A stretch of 64,000 bases of DNA, from assembly GCA_949825045.1 (NCBI GenBank), contig OX463807.1:11371501-11435500 (forward strand), in the 5' to 3' direction. The notes under the pieces were generated by a model, which ran no database searches, had not been told where the DNA came from, and worked only from the letters and a program-made list of their open reading frames with translations. The stretch's first letter is position 1, and every line of letters begins with the position of its first letter. This DNA comes from Argyresthia goedartella. Its lineage: Eukaryota > Arthropoda > Insecta > Lepidoptera > Argyresthiidae. Of the stretch, positions 53,466 through 62,477 are shown in pieces. The translations under genes were made by a program, and so were the position numbers.

Positions 53466-53671
53466 GTCCACCTCTAATAAGCTGCTTGTGATCTTCGAGT
53501 CGGACAGCACGGTGCAGAAGGCCGGCTTCTCAGCAACGTTCATGAAAGAGTTCGACGAGTGCGCCTCTATAGACCACGGTTGCAGTCATTCCTGTGTCAA
53601 TACCCTGGGAGGGTATGAGTGCTCCTGCGAGATTGGGTATGAGCTGCATTCGGATGGGAAGAGGTGTGAGA
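53466..53671 (+). CDS. tld: Tolloid-like metalloprotease, end of CUB2 and first EGF domain
   Basis: The exon completes CUB2 ([28 protein letters not shown]) and adds a calcium-binding-type EGF domain: [20 protein letters not shown] and [19 protein letters not shown], with six Cys residues, the DEC start and the YxCxC segment. Acceptor TATTCACCAG ends at 53465 and donor GTGAGT starts at 53672. CUB2 followed directly by EGF is the tolloid/BMP1 order. Confidence 0.96.
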
Positions 53672-53938
53672 GTGAGTAATCTTCAAGTGCTCATTAATTT
53701 TAACTTAAAATCATTTAACTAACAAAGAATCAGAATCTGGAAAGCGTCCCGTCTTCAATGCAGTGAACTAAGTCTTACGAATTTTAAGATTCCATTTCCG
53801 CCAAAGATACTTAGCACATTTTAACAATTCATTCGGTTCTTTCTTTATGTTTAGAAGGTTGCACTGACAGTTTTTGGCAGAGAATTTTACTATAGGCATT
53901 TTCTTATTATTCATTAATCGTATGCCATGTTATTACAG

Positions 53939-54111
53939 ATGCATGTGGAGGGGTCCTCTACCAGCCAAACGGAACCATCACTTCGCCATCCTTCCCCGAT
54001 ATCTACCCTCCTTCTAAAAACTGTTTGTGGGAGATTGTCGCGCCGCCTCAGCATCGTATCACGCTGAACTTCACCCACTTTGACCTGGAAGGCAACCATA
54101 TGTATCAGCAG
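53939..54111 (+). CDS. tld: Tolloid-like metalloprotease, start of CUB3
   Basis: The exon encodes [40 protein letters not shown] and [17 protein letters not shown], the first half of a CUB domain with CGG, the SPSFP strand and C-x-W. NGT and NFT are potential N-glycosylation sites. Acceptor TATTACAG ends at 53938; donor GTAGGG starts at 54112. Phase agrees with both neighbours. Confidence 0.95.
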
Positions 54112-54528
54112 GTAGGGAATAACTTTATGTAGACATATTGGAAAGACTACAGAGGAAATTCTTGAGGCATCTAAGTTTCCGTGACGGATTTCATACCGAC
54201 TGATATGCAGAGGAATGCCGTTGTCATAACATCCCCAAACTTGAGTCCCGTCGAGTCATGTTGGATATGCATCTGCTGTATAACGTCTGTCATGGTGTTG
54301 TTGATTGCCCGGATCTAGTCAAAGCTCTGCTCAAACTGAATTCTCCATCAACACATACTCGTCACACCACACTTTTCAACGTACCTCCAGCTCGCACAAA
54401 TTAGCAGCTAACTCCAACAGTCGCCGCCTCCCACGCACTTATAACAAAATATTTTCTGAGTTGCTCATGTTCCACCAACCGCCAGGGTTATTTAAAAGAC
54501 TCGTGACGAAAATAGTAACGGAAGTAAC

Positions 54529-54778
54529 GACCCGAATAGCCGAGTCGGCAGTGACCCTGCCTACGAAGCCAAGGGTCCCGGGTTCGAGTCCCGGTGGGGG
54601 CAAATATTTGTTTGATGAGAACGGATGTTTGTACCCTAGTCATGGTTGTTTATATATCTAAGTATAATATTTATCTATATAAGTATGTGTATCGTTGTCT
54701 AGTACCCAAGATACAGGGAATCCTAGTTTGGGGCTAGATCAATGTGTGTAAATAGTGTCCAAGGTATTATTATTATTA
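54529..54778 (+). mobile_element. SINE family A, copy 2 (full length)
   Basis: The tRNA-like head (CCCGAATAGCCGAGTCGGCA and GGTCCCGGGTTCGAGTCCCG) is followed by GGGGGCAAATATTTGTTTG, TATCTATATAAGTATGTGTA, CCAAGATACAGGGAATCCTA and a terminal ATT run. It is the best preserved copy of the family in the window. Confidence 0.85.
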
Positions 54779-55161
54779 ACTGCTGTCATTTACTTCCTTT
54801 ACTTCCCACACAGATACACAAACACAAGAACACACTTACTAACACACATTTTTACACTTAAAGGACTCCCCACCCTGTTTTTTTGGTTTGTTTTATTGAA
54901 TTTTTTTATTTTTTATTTATCAGCTGCCTACCTTATTATGCTAAGGTCTTATAATAAGAGTCCTTAATTGGCACATACCATATATTATTTTTTAGTAAAC
55001 TATATTGTATTATGCTGTGGACTCAGTTTCCAAATAAACAAATAATATTGATTGACAGACCGACAGAAGTAGAAAGCTGTACGTACCCAAAAAGAAGATG
55101 CCTGCCAAATACTTAACTAGACCCGTGATACCATTTTTCAAATCTTATTTCATTATTTCAG

Positions 55162-55290
55162 GAATGCGAGTATGATAGTGTAACAGTACATTCGAAGCTT
55201 GGAGCTGATGTTCTACGACGACATGGGGCTTTCTGTGGGTCAGCTCTGCCGCCGCCTGTCACTTCTGATGGATCTATCTTGAGAGTTCAA
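55162..55290 (+). CDS. tld: Tolloid-like metalloprotease, second part of CUB3
   Basis: The exon encodes ECEYDSVTVHSKLGADVLRR, HGAFCGSALPPPVTSDGSIL and RVQ, the second half of CUB3, with the ECEYD calcium-site strand and FCG. Acceptor TTATTTCAG ends at 55161; donor GTAAGT starts at 55291. The last CUB strands, the second EGF and CUB4-5 are not found between here and 64000, so the gene continues outside the window across an intron of at least 8.7 kb. Confidence 0.95.
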
Positions 55291-55301
55291 GTAAGTGCCA
55301 C

Positions 55302-56715
55302 ATTTTTTTATTTTTTTATTTTATTATCTCAGGAAAACCAAGGTTTACAATTTTTTTAGTAGGGTTACAACGTATTACACATAAAAACCACTAATAGGTA
55401 CTCAGCGGTAGAAGTTACATATTAATTAAAACTAGAAGCACTAAGCAACGCATTATTAATTGGTAATAATTACCGCAACAGAATATCTAACTAAGAATAA
55501 TATTATGTGGGCTCAAAGAACCGATCGCTCAACATCCGCCTCGCTGATGGTACACTGGTACAGAAAAGGTCCAGCTCAAGCTGCTTGCTAAGTAGGTTAT
55601 ATTTGTTACACGCACGCTGTAAGTAACTATTCTGCCTGTAATTGGTATTCGCTTTCGGTAAATGGATGGTAGGGTTACTCCTGAAATTCCTTTGAGGAAC
55701 TTTTAACGAGAACTTAGCTAAAAGTTGGGGACAGTCTATCTTAGCCGAGGCAATTTTAAGCAGATACGTAATATCAGCTATCTCGCGTCTTAGTTCAAGA
55801 GGTAAAAGGTGGTGCTTCTAACAGACATTTAGGTAGTTCGAGGAGTTAAAAGTATCCTTTAAACGGTAGCACAGGAATTTAAAAAAAATATTTTGTATGT
55901 TCTCAATACGAGTAATGTACATCTGGTAATTCGGGTTCCAGACTTGAGACGCGTACTCCAGGTGACTTCTCACAAAAGTGCAATATAATATTTTAAATCT
56001 AAATCCCACCGAACTACGCATCGCAAATCCCAGGGCCCTATAGGCTTTGGCTGCAACAATGTCAACATGACTGTCAAATAGTAGTTTAGTGTCATGCATG
56101 ACTCCAAGATCTTTGACGTGAGTTTTCCTTCCAATTGCATGACCTTTTAGGGTATAACAATATGAAGACTGTACAAAGTCCCTCTTACGGCTAAAAGTAA
56201 CAGAAAAACATTTAGATGGGTTGAGGTCCAGTTGGTTAAGACAACAATAGTGGTCAAGACGAGACAGATCCGCCTGAAGGGCGTCGATGTCTTCCTATGA
56301 AGAGATGGCACAAACAACTTTCATGTCATCTGCAATGCAGAGAAGAGTAGATGAGTGAAGACATGAATTAATGTCGTTCACGAAGATAACAAAAGTAAAG
56401 GTCCAAGCAGTGAGCCCTGGGGAACACCGCTAGGGATTGATACCCAGCTAGACATGTTGTTGCTAATTACCACAGCCTGTGAACGACTGTGTGTGTGATT
56501 ACTTATGTATGACGAGAACCACCTGAGCCGATCGCCTCTTTTGATTATATTTTGTAGTTTGATTAGAAGGAGCTTATAGTAATCGGTATATATAACGTCA
56601 ACCTGTTTCCCTTTGTCCATAGAAGCAGTAAGGTTATCGTTTAACAAAATATCGTTTGTGATGTTTTTTCTAGGTATTTTTACACCACATTTCTTACACC
56701 CTCTACTATCCACTC
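55302..56715 (-). pseudogene. LINE family B, 5'-truncated minus-strand copy
   Basis: The copy encodes GKQVDVIYTDYYKLLLIKLQ, SSWVSIPSGVPQGSLLGPLL, an ADDMKVVCA-like catalytic region, then VDIVAAKAYRALGFAMRSSV and FVRSHLEYASQVWNPNYQMY, in several frames. The 3' end is GATAATAAAATAAAAAAAT, 10-12 bp from the splice donor of tolloid exon 8. It shares family with the + copy at 56720-59210. Confidence 0.85.
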
Positions 56716-57348
56716 AGGTAACCCTGATACGGACATACCCCCTAATTCTTATGATATTTCTATTATCGAAATAGATCCCAATGTGTCAAAAAATAATTAA
56801 CAGAACATGACCTAACCAAGTCAGCGGGTCCAGACCATATTAGTCCTGTTTTCTTAAAATTCTGTGCAAAATCTATATTTATTCCCATATCTCTATTATT
56901 TATAAAATCTGTTACCGAGTGTTATGTCCCTAATATCTGGAAATCTGCTTTCGTGTCGCCGATTCACAAAAAGGGTTCAAAGTCTGAAGTGAGCAACTAT
57001 AGGCCCATATCTAAATTGTGTATTATAGATAAACTTTTTAAAAAAATTGTATATAAACAGGTATATGCTGCATTTAATCAATCCTTCTTCTCTGTTCAAC
57101 ATGGCTTCCTTAAAGGGCGATCAACTGCATCTAATCTCATTCTTCTCAATGAGTTCTTAACGGATGCTATGGACAATGGACACCAAGTCGATGTAATCTA
57201 TACGGATTACAGTAAAGCTTTCAATAGAATCGATCATAAACTTCTACTTCGCAAGCTATTTAAGATGGGAATCAGAGGTGACCTACTCAGATGGTTTGCC
57301 TCTTACATTAACAATAGGTCCCAAGCAGTTGTGATTAACAATTATATA

Positions 57349-58243
57349 TAGACATCGGATTATATGCACTAACAAAATGCCAAAATATGCATGCAAATAT
57401 GCACTAAAAAAGGCCGAAATATGCACTAAAAACGACTAATATGCCTAAAATATGCACAATACAAAATCAAAAAACCTTTATATATTTTAATCAAAGATTG
57501 TACATAAACAGCGAAATTATCTTAAAATTAAGTATAATTTTTGTGGCAATATACAATTAAGCATTTTTCCAAATTTTCGAGCACAAATTTGTGACGTTTG
57601 TCACCCAATATCAATTTGTACGCCGAGAGCGACCTCTCCACATCAGCTGATGTCATTGGACAATATTTAAAATTTGGCGCCATTTCTGTGGTTTTTGCGC
57701 AAAACATCGTCCAACTTTGTGCGAACCTTTTCTGCTATTGAATTAGGAAGGTAGTTGGCGAGTTCAACCATTGTTTCCAGTATTTCTATTGATTTAAATA
57801 GAGGAAGGTGTTTTGTTTTTGGTAACCTTTAATCCAAGATTCGAGTAAAATTCTGTTATTTTTCTTTATTGGCGGCATTGTTTAAACGTTTGTAAACAAA
57901 CACTTGAGTTTAAAGTGGCTGATTGAATAAATTAAAATTATGCGCGAACCGCGAACTGATTACCCGCGCATGCGCGTGGATGGAGACTAGCTCCACTCGC
58001 GCGGGGGCCCGCCGCAATCGGGCGGGCCGCGCGCGGCGTGACTCGCGAGCCGCACTGTTAGTCAGTCACAGTCAGCCACTGCGCTCGCACTTAAACGTCA
58101 TTGTCACACATGCCTCCCGCTCCCGCTTCTTAACGAAATATGCACGATTGGGGAAAAAGGCTAAAATATGCACTAACGCCGTAATTAGAGAGTTTTATGC
58201 ATTTGCATATGCAAACATGAAAATGCATATAATCCGATGTCTA
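57349..58243 (-). mobile_element. hAT-family deletion derivative, 895 bp
   Basis: The ends TAGACATCGGATTATATGCA are perfect 20-bp inverted repeats, and the 8-bp duplication ATTATATA flanks both sides (57341-57348 and 58244-58251). An 8-bp duplication is the hAT hallmark. Subterminal TATGCAC(T/A)A motifs are clustered at both ends. The interior keeps only the C-terminal transposase domain on the minus strand and, at 57950-58080, a very GC-rich segment that may be the old promoter side. Confidence 0.93.
57545..57805 (-). pseudogene. hAT transposase C-terminal dimerisation domain
   Basis: On the minus strand the translation contains IEILETMVELANYLPNSIAE and, after a one-base shift near 57670, CPMTSADVERSLSAYKLILG and HKFVLENLEKCLIVYC. 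The S-A-x-V-E-R-S-x-S motif is the conserved hAT dimerisation signature. The zinc finger and the catalytic core are deleted. Confidence 0.85.
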
Positions 58244-59224
58244 ATTATATATCTAGTTGGGCTGCTATTCCGAGTGGTGTCCCTCAAGGGTCACTACTTG
58301 GGCCTTTTCTTTTCTTTATATTTATCAATGACATCTCAGACTGCTTCTTTCACAGTCAATTGCTTTGCTTTGCGGACGACATGAAGATATTTAAAATTGT
58401 TGACACAAACTTAGATGCGACTGACCTACAAGCAGATCTATATCGTCTAGACAAGTACTGTACTGACAACAAACTCGACCTGAATCCATCCAAATGTTCA
58501 GTTATTACTTTCACACGCAAACGAAATTTTATAGACTCTGTGTATATATTACAGCAACAGGCCCTTGATCGCTGCAGTACTGTTAGGGATTTATAATGAG
58601 AAGTTCTGCAAGCTTTAATCGAGAAAAAACGCTTGAAAAAAAATTGTTTACTTCACGTTTGTCCGCAGCATACTTAAATATGCCTCCCAAATTTGGAATC
58701 CGCGTTATGATACCTACATAGAAAGGATTGAGCGTATCCAAATTAAATTTATTTAATATATTTGCTTTCGTTTAAAAATCCCATATGACTCTATTAACTA
58801 CCTGGCGTTATGCAGCAAATTCCATCTACTTCCACTCAGCAGAAATTGGTCACATATCATTTCTGTTAAAAATAACTAACAACCATATTCATTGTCCCGA
58901 ACTGCTTAGAAAAATTTGTTTAAATGCTCCCCAATAACGATTAAGATTTAACCCTCTCATAAATACTTCTATAGTCGGAACAAACTACAGGCAGAATTCC
59001 TTTCTTTGGCGAGTAGGCAATAACTTCAATATGATGTTAAACAAACATAACGATATTGATTTGTTCCGCTCTAGTGCAGAAACCGTGAGGCGGCGGCTTA
59101 GCGGAGACTTCTTCTCTGCTTGACAACATTCTAAGAAGCTACTTAATTATTTAGAATTGACTTATTCAATTTTTATAATTTTTTCCTTTCCTTATCTATT
59201 TTTATTGCTGCCTAGTCTTTGTAA

Positions 59225-59324
59225 GTAGGGTAACATTGGGGGTTCTGCATCACAAATTCGCGCCGCTCGCTTCGCTCGCTCCGCTCGGTTTGTGCTGCAA
59301 AACCCCGCAATGTTATCCTACCCT
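59225..59324. repeat. GC-centred imperfect palindrome (foldback)
   Basis: The left arm GGGTAACATTGGGGGTTCTG and CATCACAAA pairs with the right arm TTTGTGCTGCAAAACCCCGC and AATGTTATCC with few gaps. The centre is a CGCTCGCTTCGCTCGCTCCG run. It lies directly after the LINE 3' end. Confidence 0.65.
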
Positions 59325-59549
59325 GCAGGTTTTAAACGGCAACCTGTTTATTCTGAAGTGTGTCTGATTCGTACTGCAGCTCTTTTCAATTGCTTATGTT
59401 GACTGATGACGATCTGAGCTACAGAATCTTACTGTTTTTTTTATCTGATAGGACGGGTACGCCGCCTATGCTATGCGTATATATTTCTTATAAATTACAA
59501 AAGGAAATAAGGTATTTGAAAAATAAAAAAAAGATATTTCAACGATGGT
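59325..59549. other. Junction between LINE/foldback and Maverick-like module
   Basis: There is no gene. I could not identify a Maverick terminal repeat here, so the left end of the module may be deleted or lie in this AT-rich stretch. Confidence 0.4.
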
Positions 59550-60032
59550 TTATATTATTTTTAAAAAAGTACACCATTTTTTTAAACATGTAACATTTTT
59601 TAGTGCACAAAATGAAGGATGATACATACAATTTAAAATATCATTACAAAATCTATATTCTTTATGCAAACTTAACAAACTAGGACATTTAACGTATTCT
59701 AAATTTATAACATCATCATGATTAAATATATTCTTAATCCAAGTCGCTTTTTCTACCCCTTTACAATAAATTGTTTTGTCAACCAAGAATGGCTGCGTGT
59801 TCATTAAAAAATTGTCATAGGTAATGAAGCCATCATTCCAGAAAATTTTTATATTTCGTTCTATCCATCTGATTTGCATCTTTTCTGTGTATGTAAGGTG
59901 GTGAAATGAAAAAGGTGGAAGAATTAATAAAACTTGAACTTGATCACCACAAATGATAGCAATTTCTTTAATAATAAATTCATTATTTTCTCTTCTGAAT
60001 CCTTGTACATCTACAATAGCTGATGATTTCAT
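59550..60032 (-). CDS. Unidentified 160-aa protein of the Maverick-like module (DVQGF motif)
   Basis: The ATG at 60030-60032 overlaps the TGA of the upstream capsid gene as ATGA, which suggests termination-reinitiation. The N-terminus reads SSAIVDVQGFRRENNEFIIK, with an Asp and a beta-strand pattern that could be an RNase H-like or exonuclease fold, but I cannot support an enzyme. Cys residues are frequent in the C-terminal third (KNVTCLKKWCTF). The last place in a capsid operon and intact frame suggest a real element protein. Confidence 0.6.
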   Translation of the reverse strand: MKSSAIVDVQGFRRENNEFIIKEIAIICGDQVQVLLILPPFSFHHLTYTEKMQIRWIERNIKIFWNDGFITYDNFLMNTQPFLVDKTIYCKGVEKATWIKNIFNHDDVINLEYVKCPSLLSLHKEYRFCNDILNCMYHPSFCALKNVTCLKKWCTFLKII

Positions 60033-61240
60033 GATATTTTTCGTACTATATTACTTAAAGGTCTGTACTCTACCAGATGATCGTTTATTATTAAGCAATA
60101 TGCGCTTGTGTTATCCGGAATATCCTTTTCACATTCAATTTCTAAACGTACATCAACAGGTCCTGTTTTTAAATTTTCGTTTTGCCGTGAACAATCAATT
60201 ACATACAACGGAGCTTTAGTTTTAAATGTTAGGTGATCAATCAACGGGTCTACAGGAAGATTATAGAACGACTGACGAAATCTAGCATACATATCGTATA
60301 ATATATTGTACTTGTTTTCATCAAATTTCAAATTAAGAGCATCGTATGGATAATAGTAAGAATTTAAGAATAAAGTAACATTTTTCAAATTACAATGATC
60401 GAAAATGGCACTGTCTTTAACATTATTATTTTTTCTATTTGTTTGTAATCCAAATATAACATAACGTGGTTTCTCTAATTGTGAAGTTGTTTTAACAGAC
60501 CATGTATGCTTGGTAGATTTAGGTAATAATGGATATTCATATAGATCCCAATTTCTGTATGCGATTTGTATAGGTTTGTCTTTCTCTAAGTGTTTTATTA
60601 AAGTAAGCTTTTGCTGGTCAGATACCTTGATATGAGGCATACGCCATTGCACTTTTTGTAAACTTACTGTAACAGAGTCATCTTTGTCAGTAACTACACT
60701 ATTTAAACTTGTACTAGTTCTATTGAGAATTAGTTCATGTTTACAATTTATTATTATTTTTCTATAATCTTCTGCAAAGCCTAATAATTTATTTAATGGT
60801 AGTAAGACGTAAAAACTACCATCTTGATCATGAAATCCGTCTATGTTCCAACCCCATATAGCTGCTACTTTATTTTCTCCACTACTCATAGATACTAAAG
60901 ATTTCATAGTTGTTGTTATTCCAACATTTCGTACACGATCTATTTCTACACCATTCATTTCATATCTAATGTCTTGAAATAGAAAGGAAATTGCATTATT
61001 AGTTAGATTAACTTTTTTTTTTTTGATAACTCCAGCCAGATCTCGAGCCTGCACACAAAATTTTCCCTCGATGTATATCGCACTTGATGATGGTAGTAAG
61101 TAGATATCTTGCTGATGAATTGGTATTCTTATTTCATCATTTTCATTAAAGCTATTATTGTAGGGATTGTAGGTATGCGTTTCATAACTTTCGATAGAAT
61201 TATCGAACTGCGGATAATCTGATATTTTTAGAATACTCAT
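60029..61240 (-). CDS. Probable major capsid protein (double jelly roll) of the Maverick-like module
   Basis: The 403-aa frame is strand-rich throughout, with no membrane segment, and has an acidic/Asn-rich N-terminus (SFNENDEIRIPIHQQDIYLL). Segments such as FQDIRYEMNGVEIDRVRNVG and FLNSYYYPYDALNLKFDENK look like the strands and loops of Maverick/adintovirus hexon-type proteins. Length fits a small double-jelly-roll capsid protein. The position after the protease and the smaller capsid gene also fits. Its ATG overlaps the TGA of the 53-aa ORF upstream (ATGA). I infer the fold from context and pattern; a structure prediction would settle it. Confidence 0.65.
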   Translation of the reverse strand: MSILKISDYPQFDNSIESYETHTYNPYNNSFNENDEIRIPIHQQDIYLLPSSSAIYIEGKFCVQARDLAGVIKKKKVNLTNNAISFLFQDIRYEMNGVEIDRVRNVGITTTMKSLVSMSSGENKVAAIWGWNIDGFHDQDGSFYVLLPLNKLLGFAEDYRKIIINCKHELILNRTSTSLNSVVTDKDDSVTVSLQKVQWRMPHIKVSDQQKLTLIKHLEKDKPIQIAYRNWDLYEYPLLPKSTKHTWSVKTTSQLEKPRYVIFGLQTNRKNNNVKDSAIFDHCNLKNVTLFLNSYYYPYDALNLKFDENKYNILYDMYARFRQSFYNLPVDPLIDHLTFKTKAPLYVIDCSRQNENLKTGPVDVRLEIECEKDIPDNTSAYCLIINDHLVEYRPLSNIVRKIS

Positions 61241-61398
61241 ATTTTAAACCCCAAAGTTTGAAGAAATTCCTTATTACTTTTTGTAATTATTTTTAACTTT
61301 TTACGTGTGGTTTGTTTCACGTTGCTCTTGATAATGGCTTTAGATTTATTATTTTTGTTTATTTTATAGACATCATGATTATCATTGAAGACTATCAT
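61237..61398 (-). CDS. Small 53-aa basic ORF between the two capsid genes
   Basis: The ATG is at 61396-61398 and the TGA at 61237-61239. The start lies 17 bp inside the end of the upstream capsid ORF, and the stop overlaps the next ATG as ATGA, so the ORF exactly fills the gap between the two genes. The product is Lys/Asn-rich in the middle (about a quarter Lys) and ends FLQTLGFKI. I do not recognise it. A small virion or DNA-binding protein would fit its place and charge, as an inference. Confidence 0.55.
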   Translation of the reverse strand: MIVFNDNHDVYKINKNNKSKAIIKSNVKQTTRKKLKIITKSNKEFLQTLGFKI

Positions 61399-62068
61399 TT
61401 CTTTTCCTTAGATGAAGACGCAGTTGAATTTTTTCGTTGTTAAAATTAATTAGGTTTCCCTCTAAATCCAAAATTTTTAATGTTACTGATGAAATGTATT
61501 TATTTTTTATTGGGAAATAAATAACGTTTTTTGGTACTTCAATAACTTGATATCCTGATGGAATATTAAGCACAAATTCATGTATTATATGTGTAGGTGA
61601 ACCATTTGTAAAAGAGCCCTGTATTAGATCACATTCGACTCGTATCACAGACGCTGGTATAATGTTCACTGGATGAGTTGAATCATGCCATTTATTCGCT
61701 TCCAAAATCGTACTCGAGAATCCAAGCATTGCACCGATACTATTTTTCACGCGAAAATCAATTGGTTTAGTGCAAAATAAAGAACATTTTAAAGTATTGT
61801 TATTTGGATGAATCATAATGTTACAATTCTCCATTTTCGATTTTATATATTCATTTAAAGCAGATAAATCATAAATGCCGTTTGGAATTTTTATCACATC
61901 ATTATTCCCATATGCAAATACGTTATTGCTTTCATGTATGTTAGGAATTGAATTGAATGTGGAAAAAAATAATAAACCACACTCATAATTACCATCTAAA
62001 CTCAAAGGAGATGTAAATTCAGATTGGAGAATAGATTTATTACCAACGATTGTTAGAGTCACAGACAT
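61382..62068 (-). CDS. Probable minor capsid (penton-type, single jelly roll) protein
   Basis: The first ATG is at 62066-62068; the frame is open a few codons further up (to 62086) without an ATG. The 228-aa product is strand-rich, with NYECGLLFFSTFNSIPNI, IGAMLGFSSTILEANKWHDS and YISSVTLKILDLEGNLINFN, a pattern I associate with the smaller capsid protein of Mavericks/adintoviruses. It ends at TGA 61382-61384 and overlaps the start of the 53-aa ORF. Confidence 0.65.
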   Translation of the reverse strand: MSVTLTIVGNKSILQSEFTSPLSLDGNYECGLLFFSTFNSIPNIHESNNVFAYGNNDVIKIPNGIYDLSALNEYIKSKMENCNIMIHPNNNTLKCSLFCTKPIDFRVKNSIGAMLGFSSTILEANKWHDSTHPVNIIPASVIRVECDLIQGSFTNGSPTHIIHEFVLNIPSGYQVIEVPKNVIYFPIKNKYISSVTLKILDLEGNLINFNNEKIQLRLHLRKRNDSLQ

Positions 62069-62097
62069 TGCAACAACTGAACTCAAACGTAAAGTAC

Positions 62098-62469
62098 TCA
62101 GTATTTATTTAGATCCCAAAAGGCATTTAAAAACTTTAAACATAAATGACCACATTTGTATGTGTTACGTTTCTGATCGTTATCATAATTATAAAATATA
62201 TTTGGTCCTATGTATTTGATTAATTCTTCTGGTGGCTTTAAATTACCATAACTATCATAATACTCTACATAATTATCTAATTTTGCATAGGCTACCCAAT
62301 GAGTTCCAGCATTCTCAGAATTGTCAAGATTCATAATAGCACATTCCTTTTTTAATGGATGCTGAGGTAAATCATCCCTCATAAACACTCCTCTGAAAAA
62401 TGGAATGTTTTGACCATATTTAAGTAAATCTATATTAGTAAGCGCTCTCTTGGGTAGCCTATGATTTAG
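62098..62469 (-). CDS. Adenain-like cysteine protease of the Maverick-like module, start by -1 frameshift proposed
   Basis: The catalytic set is visible: His in AGTHWVAYAK, Asp in YYDSYGN and Cys in YKCGHLCLKFL, with the oxyanion Gln seven residues before the Cys (QKRNTYKC). Adenovirus-type proteases cut capsid and core proteins at maturation. The conserved N-terminal stretch (LTNIDLLKYGQNIPFFRGVF) precedes the first ATG (62380-62382), and no ATG lies between it and the frame opening. The frame opens in the -1 frame of the upstream gene exactly at A AAA AAC (62469-62475). The Asp in place of the usual Glu in the triad is known in some members. Confidence 0.82.
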   Translation of the reverse strand, partial: LNHRLPKRALTNIDLLKYGQNIPFFRGVFMRDDLPQHPLKKECAIMNLDNSENAGTHWVAYAKLDNYVEYYDSYGNLKPPEELIKYIGPNIFYNYDNDQKRNTYKCGHLCLKFLNAFWDLNKY

Positions 62470-62477
62470 TTTTTTTT
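62466..62477 (-). promoter_or_regulatory. Candidate -1 ribosomal frameshift site (A AAA AAC, then stop)
   Basis: On the minus strand the zero frame of the core-protein gene reads AAT AAA AAA AAC TAA. Slipping back one base on A AAA AAC puts the ribosome in the protease frame (next codon CTA), which is open for 123 codons. No strong stem-loop was seen by eye within 40 bases downstream. A run of 8 A could also be a decay-related indel. Confidence 0.5.

Larger units (their letters stand above)
56720..59210 (+). pseudogene. LINE family B, plus-strand copy split by a hAT element
   Basis: The copy reads SAGPDHISPVFLKFCAKSI, FVSPIHKKGSKSEVSNYRPI, QHGFLKGRSTASNLILLNEF and VIYTDYSKAFNRIDHKLLLR up to VVINN at 57345, then after the hAT insertion SSWAAIPSGVPQGSLLGPFL, CFADDMKIFKIV (FADD box) and a decayed C-terminal region to RRRLSGDFFSA near 59120. 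Stops and shifts are frequent after 58600. It lies head to head with the minus copy. Confidence 0.88.

Noticed and set aside
54529..54602. tRNA gene
   Set aside because: Same reason: it is the head of SINE family A, with the conserved body and ATT tail following.
57923..58384. 153-codon + strand ORF
   Set aside because: It starts in the hAT element, crosses its right end and runs on in a wrong frame of the LINE. No protein features.
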